Shown here: positions 58,818 through 64,000 of the stretch, piece by piece
Layout: every line of letters starts with the position of its first letter
Numbering within the stretch: position 1 is the stretch's first letter
NCBI RefSeq assembly: GCF_000699445.3
Contig: NC_067195.1
Coordinates: forward strand, 62,285,591 to 62,349,590
Source: Schistosoma haematobium
Taxonomy: Eukaryota > Platyhelminthes > Trematoda > Strigeidida > Schistosomatidae
DNA length: 64,000 bases
Direction: 5' to 3'
Notes under the pieces: generated by a model
The model's database searches: none
What the model was told of the DNA's origin: nothing
What the model saw: the letters and a program-made list of their open reading frames with translations, nothing else
Program-made: the position numbers and the translations under genes

Positions 58818-59012
58818 TGATAGTTTTAATTCACTTGGTATTGTTTATTTGAATCTTCTTAATGATGTTTAGGACTGTAATTGATCAGTCTCTCATTGGC
58901 ATATATGCATACTGTGCGTATTGCCTCGACATTGCGTTCAAAATAGGAAGAAACGCTCATCCTGCATTCCACTGCTAACTACCATCCATCTTTGCTTATA
59001 GTGATAGTTTTA
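58818..59012. repeat. Short Sm-alpha insertion with 5' inversion and 11-bp target duplication
   Basis: TGATAGTTTTA lies at both sides (58818-58828 and 59002-59012). The 173-bp insert is X on the minus strand (attcacttggtattg to cgacattgcgttc) followed by the hammerhead 3' half on the plus strand (aaaataggaagaaacgctca) and trailer ccatctttgcttatag. The pieces are contiguous in the element's RNA once the inversion is undone. The ribozyme half alone is inactive. Confidence 0.85.
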
Positions 59013-60442
59013 TTAATGATTTCGAAAAGAAATGACCATAGTACGAAAACAAAACTTATCTAAATTTAATACAAGTTCGTATATTGGAAGAAAATATTGT
59101 CTTTGAAAAATCAAACTACCGAATGTAACTGCATCATTTACACATACACTTTTCTTTGAAAACAATTTCTATAGAATAAGGACATTTACTTACTTTTGAG
59201 AATTAGTTGTTAGTTCATTAGAATTACTGAATTAGCATTATGATTAGTGCATTATACAGTGATATTAATTAGATAAAATCAATCATACCCTTATTAATAC
59301 TTTTGTATTTCTGAAATACAATTGTCTTTAAGCAAATTGTTAAAGGTTCTGACATTAGTTTTTTAAAAAAAAGGAATTAAGTACAGTTATTTGATTGTCC
59401 ATTCGAAGAACATTAATCATTAAGTAAATAAAATAAAATACTTCTACCATTATCTTAATTTATTTAGAAAGAATTTTGATAGATTAAGTAAAATAATATA
59501 AAGTCCTATTAGTGTTAATACTTTTTTAAAATAAAATACTCAACAAATTTATATCATTCTATCTAATACATTTGTCTAACCAATGATCTATACTTAGTTC
59601 ATTGCCAAACAAGCAATGTAAGTTAATTCATACATCCAAGTCATCTGATAGAAAAATAGCTTCAATGTCTATTAATTGAAGAAAAAGAAGCCATAGTTTT
59701 TCATACCTTAATCCATGTAATGACAGTTCAACAAAATTTATTTAATCATTTAAATTTCACTTGATGTTTATGTCATAATACTCAAATTGCTATCCATTTT
59801 TTATCCTTTTATCGCTATATTTTTTCTACAAACTTTAGTTTTATATTTGCTTTCATGTTACCTAAATACTTTATTACTTTATTCAGTATAATAATCTTGT
59901 TTCTGTTTAACAATGTTCAATAAAATCTTTTTATAAGTACTTGTTAAAAGTATTTTTGGTTAAGAGTTTTTAGTTTTGAATCCGCAGTCATTCCATTAGT
60001 CTCTCTTAATTATATATATTTTTTATTTACTATACATTACTGTCAATAATGTTTACTGTGACTCGTATATTATATCACTTTATCAATCCATCTTATAGTC
60101 AAGATGTAAAGAAATACAACATGAGGTGATGTACAAAAGTTTTCATTTCTATGTAATTTAAATTGGTGACTTGAGTCAAACACAAAAAAATTATAGTCTA
60201 GTATGAGATTTGTAAGAATATAAAATCTTTGATAAATTACTTGGATAGGAAAATTGTCTTTTACTCTTTATAATGATTGGTATTTGAATAATTATTAAAC
60301 AACAAAAATACTTGTTAGCAATAGTACTTATAGATATTAAGTAGTCATTCAATCAAAATTTAAAGGAATTTAAAATTTTAAACGACTAATGAAATAATAA
60401 CTTATAGGATGTATTTAAAAAATACCTCGATATTAAGCAAAC
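59013..60442. other. AT-rich non-coding stretch
   Basis: About 1.4 kb; nothing recognised. Confidence 0.5.
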
Positions 60443-60444
60443 AG

Positions 60445-60595
60445 GAATAGTGGCTACCAGTGGAATTCAGGACGCGTGTTTCGTCCTATTTGGGACTCGT
60501 CAGTTGGACGTACCTTTATCCTGAAGTCGATGTTCACTCTTGGACTCGAATCCAGTACTATTCTCTTTAAACGCTATCGCGTTATTCAATTTTTA
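60445..60595 (-). repeat. Sm-alpha SINE fragment
   Basis: Minus strand carries the tRNA-like 3' part (box B: ggactcgaatccagt on plus), hammerhead and trailer (gtggctaccagtgg on plus). X and the tRNA head are missing. Confidence 0.78.
60464..60513 (-). ncRNA. Hammerhead ribozyme (Sm-alpha), stem I weakened
   Basis: Core CTGACGA, stem II GTCCC-AAAT-AGGAC, GAAA, self-complementary stem III ACACGCGT and triplet GTC are all present. Stem I has lost pairs (CCAA against CTGA), so activity is uncertain. Confidence 0.7.
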
Positions 60596-60998
60596 TCTTT
60601 TATGTGTTAAATATTACATAAATAATTTGAAAATAACGAAAAAAATGTAAAATTACTCTAATTCTTATATTCATCTATTAACAGGTGATTTTACTCCTTT
60701 TTGTTTTAGCTTTATTTATATAGTCGGTAATAATCCATCACTAGGATATTATTAAAATGTGTCATTTCATCCAGAAAGCCAACTGTACTAAGTTATACTT
60801 TTGTGTAAATCACAATTAATATGGGTTAAAATGTTTAGATTGGCTGTCATACTATACTTTGGTATGTGGAATTTGAACAGCACTAAAGAGTAGGAAAAAA
60901 TGATATTGGCTACCATTCAGTAATCATTCAATGCAAATATCTCAGTCCGGTAGGAGATTATGAATCACTAAAATATCCCAGTCCTTACATTTCAGACT
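60596..60998. other. AT-rich spacer
   Basis: Nothing recognised. Confidence 0.4.
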
Positions 60999-61298
60999 GT
61001 GAATGTGAATGGAGTGTTTTCGGATAAGACAGATGTTATAATTTTTCGTTTGAATGCTTATTGTCTTAGCTCTTTTATTGCTACTTTTTGCATCTGGTCG
61101 TCGCTGATTGTTATGTCGGAAACGCTTATCACATATACTCGAAACGAGGGCCCTCTGCAATTCCCACGACGAGAAGGTAAGAACACAAAGACTGGTATAA
61201 GTGATGATTTATTAAACCCAAAAAACTATGACGACGACTCTACCAGAAAATACACTCATTTATATATTGATTGTAGACCCATTTTGATTAATAATTAG
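60999..61298 (+). CDS. Open frame of 99 residues, unknown
   Basis: Contains a hydrophobic stretch (LSSFIATFCIWSSLIVM) and then TRNEGPLQFPRREG at a potential splice donor AAG|GTAAGA (61175). The 61040-61175 part is GC-richer and more coding-like than its flanks, so it might be an exon or a fragment of an unrecognised element. An overlapping minus-strand frame (72 residues, basic) is an equal alternative. Confidence 0.2.
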   Translation: MNVNGVFSDKTDVIIFRLNAYCLSSFIATFCIWSSLIVMSETLITYTRNEGPLQFPRREGKNTKTGISDDLLNPKNYDDDSTRKYTHLYIDCRPILINN

Positions 61299-61555
61299 GA
61301 TGAAATCACATATATGAAAAATACTTAGAGTTATAACAAATCACATACTGAGCATAGTTCATGCCAATGGAATACAACAATATCGCATATTATACAGAAT
61401 AAAATATCATACGAGAAAGGAAAACGAATACTACATTGAGTAATCATTACATTGAATCGAACGGAAGTAATCTTGAACAAAACTCATAATGAGTAAATCA
61501 GTCGAAAATTGACTTTTCTTTCCATCATATCAACAGAAATCCCCAGAATGTAATA
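61299..61555. other. AT-rich spacer
   Basis: Nothing recognised. Confidence 0.4.
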
Positions 61556-61556
61556 A

Positions 61557-62045
61557 TTTATTTATTTAAACACATAAATATTGGTACAAAGGGGCACCCA
61601 ATACATATTAGCCACATAAACTACTTGATTTGTGTGTGGGCTGTGTTACTTCCCTGGTGCTCAAATCGAAACAAGTGGACCACACTCGGCACCTTCAACG
61701 TAAATTTTTGATCCACAACACAATGGAGCAACGTCAGAAGATGCAGTCCCATAGTAGCTGGTGACCAAAAATAGATCTTGGAGCCCGTAGGCACCATTGG
61801 TTTGGAACCATGGTTTCTAAACTCCCCAAGGTGGATCCTTTATATCCACCAACCCGGTTTAAGCGCTGGACATTCACTTCCGTCCTCCCAATTTTATAAA
61901 CAACACTCCCGCCGTGAGAAGATAGTGAGTAGGACTTCCATGGCAGTGGCTGTATACGCGTGGCTATGTGATAGCATTTGGAGAGGAGGGCTGACCCTAC
62001 CCACCCTCGGCCTAACCAGGGCATTTGGAGCCCAAAGATCTAATT
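61557..62045 (-). repeat. Family C repeat, full length
   Basis: Minus strand ends in the (AAAT)n tail at 61557-61575 and runs back to gccctggttaggccgagggt near 62020. Diverged from the 1004 and 14643 copies in the middle (61680-61800). The 159- and 96-residue frames over it are not supported as genes. Confidence 0.65.
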
Positions 62046-62048
62046 CAA

Positions 62049-62072
62049 ATATATATATATATATATATATTA
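62049..62072. repeat. (AT)n microsatellite
   Basis: About 12 AT units. Confidence 0.85.
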
Positions 62073-62470
62073 TTACAGGCTTCGCTTTGACTTATAAACT
62101 ATTATTATACTATTTACCGTTCGTGAGTTACACCCAGTCTATTAAGTGCAGTCTCTCACATTCACAGACATATTTGGCTAGATCTTGTACAAATGTTATT
62201 TTCTATTTTATGGTACGACGTGGTATGTTTGGTTTGTTTATAAACCTAGTTTGTTAGGAATATATGATTCATATCGCAGTGGCTGAGATTGCTGTTCTAG
62301 ACTTATCAGGCAGGGCTAGACAGGAAGAAGGGCTGACAAGGACTCTAAACTGCTCGTACGGGTCTTATGTGTCATTGGTGCGGTCGATAATTCACTGTTC
62401 TCTATTTGGCAGTATCATTACATCATATATAGATAGGGGCTAAGGCCCACAAGTTATAACAGTTCTACAA
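62073..62470 (+). repeat. Left member of a diverged direct-repeat pair
   Basis: Aligns along its length with 63178-63560: ctattattatactatttacc, atgttattttctattttatgg, tcattggt and cacaagttataacagttc. Could be LTRs of a decayed element or two copies of a non-coding repeat. Confidence 0.45.
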
Positions 62471-62793
62471 CGATATAAAATGTTTTAATGCTACATTTCC
62501 TTATTGTTTATCTAATGTGATTACTTAATCGAATCATCATGACGCGTACATACTTCAAACTACTTCACATATCGATTTCAAGTTAGATCAGATTTTACCA
62601 TCAAAATTATCTAATAAACTGTGTTAAGAAAGTTTGTGCAAATCTAAAATATTGCAAGTAGATAGGTTGATAGCTTTATGATAGTTCTTGCTTATGTGAA
62701 ATATATATTTTGCAATACAAATTCGGTGATATATATGGTAGTTTACGTGATTCGATCTGGTTTAGGCACAATCGATATTGTTTAATCAAGATA
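62471..62793. other. AT-rich stretch between the direct repeats
   Basis: No retroviral-type coding motif seen. Confidence 0.4.
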
Positions 62794-62835
62794 TTACTTA
62801 CTTACTTATGCCCGTTACACCCAATGGAGCATGGA
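62794..62835 (-). pseudogene. RTE 3'-end remnant
   Basis: Minus strand reads ctccattgggtgtaacgggc then ataagtaagtaagtaa, like the 3' coding end and tail of RTE at 50380-50430. Only about 40 bp remain. Confidence 0.45.
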
Positions 62836-63176
62836 ATAATAAATTGAACTTCACAGTTAGTGCCTGATTACATTATTTTTTTCAGTGAAACTTAAATGCC
62901 AAGTGTTTGATCCAGTGCATAGTGATTAAAATTTATTTTAAATACATTCTCCTTAATTATCTCATAATTGTATAAAACTTAGTTATAAGTATTTAATAAA
63001 AATTACTTTCCTAAATATGAACTCTCATATAAATATTTATCAGTGAGTTCTGTTATATCCTAGTGAAGATTAAATTACGAGAAACTTCCTAAAACCATTA
63101 ACGGACTAATGTTATATATATTACCATTGTATAACTGTTCAGTAACTAGATTATGTATATCTGTATTTCTCTTATT
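62836..63176. other. AT-rich spacer
   Basis: Nothing recognised. Confidence 0.4.
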
Positions 63177-63565
63177 GTAAGCTTTATTTCAGCCTATAGT
63201 TTATTATTATACAATTTACTGTTCCTAAATTATGTTTAGTTGATTAAATACCGTCACCTATGTTCACTGCCACTTTTTTGGCTTGATCTTATATAAATGT
63301 TATTTCCCATTTTATGGTGTGATGTGGTCTGTCTGACTGGTACATAAATCAAGTATTTTTGAAATAAATGATTTGCACAGTAGAAGCTGCGTTCTGGACT
63401 CAACTTGACGGGTTAGGCGAACCAATAAGGAAGGTAGGCTGCTCATACCGGTCGAATGTCATTGGTTTGGCATAGTGCTAAGACTGTATAATTCACATTT
63501 TGATTGGTGAATAAATCACGTGTTAGCTAGCCGGGCTTAAAGTCACAACAAGTTCAACATAGTAT
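63177..63565 (+). repeat. Right member of a diverged direct-repeat pair
   Basis: Starts TGTAAGCTTTATTTCAGCC and reaches aaagtcacaaca near 63551. TG...CA ends and the internal ataaatgattt (poly(A)-signal-like) would suit an LTR, but divergence from the left member is high and no primer-binding site is recognised. Confidence 0.4.
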
Positions 63566-64000
63566 TTCAAAAAATTACTAAATTATCTATTTTTTTATTG
63601 GATTATCGTAGAGTTTTAGTGTAAATTTCACTTGTTTCACAAAGTAGTTAAATGGTCAATTTAATACATTGATGCAGCCATTAGAAACAAGAATATGCAA
63701 GGTCATGTGAAAGAATGGTGTTCATTTAAATATGTTCGTATGATTATTAATATACTAAATATCAATGCTGGCATGTATGAAGAGTTTTTATTGATGAGTA
63801 ACTAGGTTACGCCCGATTAATTTTATTTATTTTCCGATAGAAATTGGTTGAATCCGCTAACAAGATCTAAATGTTTTCACGTTTTTATGGAATAAATATC
63901 TCCCTAAAGTTCTAGATGCTAACGATTTTCAACAAAAAATGACTATAAACATCAAGAAAAAAATATGGCCTAGGGGCTAGGAAAAACATGAAAGAATCTC
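63566..64000. other. AT-rich spacer
   Basis: Nothing recognised up to the window end. Confidence 0.4.

Noticed and set aside
61778..62257. 159-residue plus-strand frame
   Set aside because: Runs antisense through a family C repeat and on into an (AT)n tract that encodes alternating I and Y. Not coding.

Overview
The window looks like trematode nuclear DNA, almost certainly Schistosoma. It is AT-rich, has no long open reading frames and no bacterial-style gene packing, and is filled with decayed retroelements typical of blood flukes. The strongest markers are tRNA-related repeats carrying the Sm-alpha type hammerhead ribozyme (core CTGACGA, stem II around AAAT, GAAA, cleavage triplet GTC), RTE-clade non-LTR reverse transcriptase pseudogenes, and Penelope-like elements (PLEs) with C-terminal GIY-YIG endonuclease remnants. 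I found no intact protein-coding gene. Only three or four short stretches at 25.5-28.8 kb look like possible exons of a host gene.

Layout. 0-15 kb: a partial Sm-alpha copy at the left edge, a GC-richer repeat ending in (AAAT)n (here family C), an RTE fragment fused to a PLE fragment (3.85-6.26 kb), a 188-bp-arm inverted repeat, two more RTE fragments, a family B hammerhead SINE (11.27-11.66 kb) and a second family C copy. 15-25 kb: nested repeats, namely a PLE tail inside an (AAT)n-tailed repeat (family E), a family B SINE inside a PLE 3' region, and an Sm-alpha insertion inside another family E copy. 25-29 kb: candidate host exons among degraded SINEs. 29-34 kb: family B SINEs and the RTE pseudogene with the best-preserved reading frames. 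34-45 kb: AT-rich spacer with scattered SINEs, one of them (38.5 kb) with an intact hammerhead. 45-50 kb: a second PLE lineage, with a PLE-type hammerhead in an inverted repeat and a 568-bp foldback inserted in its 3' region. 50-54 kb: two RTE pseudogenes in tandem on the minus strand. 54-64 kb: mostly AT-rich spacer with a short Sm-alpha insertion, family C, and a diverged direct-repeat pair.

How the parts work together. Three element classes here carry type I hammerhead ribozymes: Sm-alpha (family A), a second tRNA-like SINE (family B) and a PLE. Several SINE copies have direct target-site duplications, carry more than one unit length, and show a 5' segment inverted relative to the 3' segment. 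That is what twin-primed reverse transcription of a tandem, ribozyme-containing RNA would produce. Several 5' truncations or inversion joints fall in hammerhead stem-loop II. RTE or PLE reverse transcriptases are plausible sources of the enzyme, but no copy in this window looks active. All element calls come from reading motifs and comparing copies within the window; no database search was possible.
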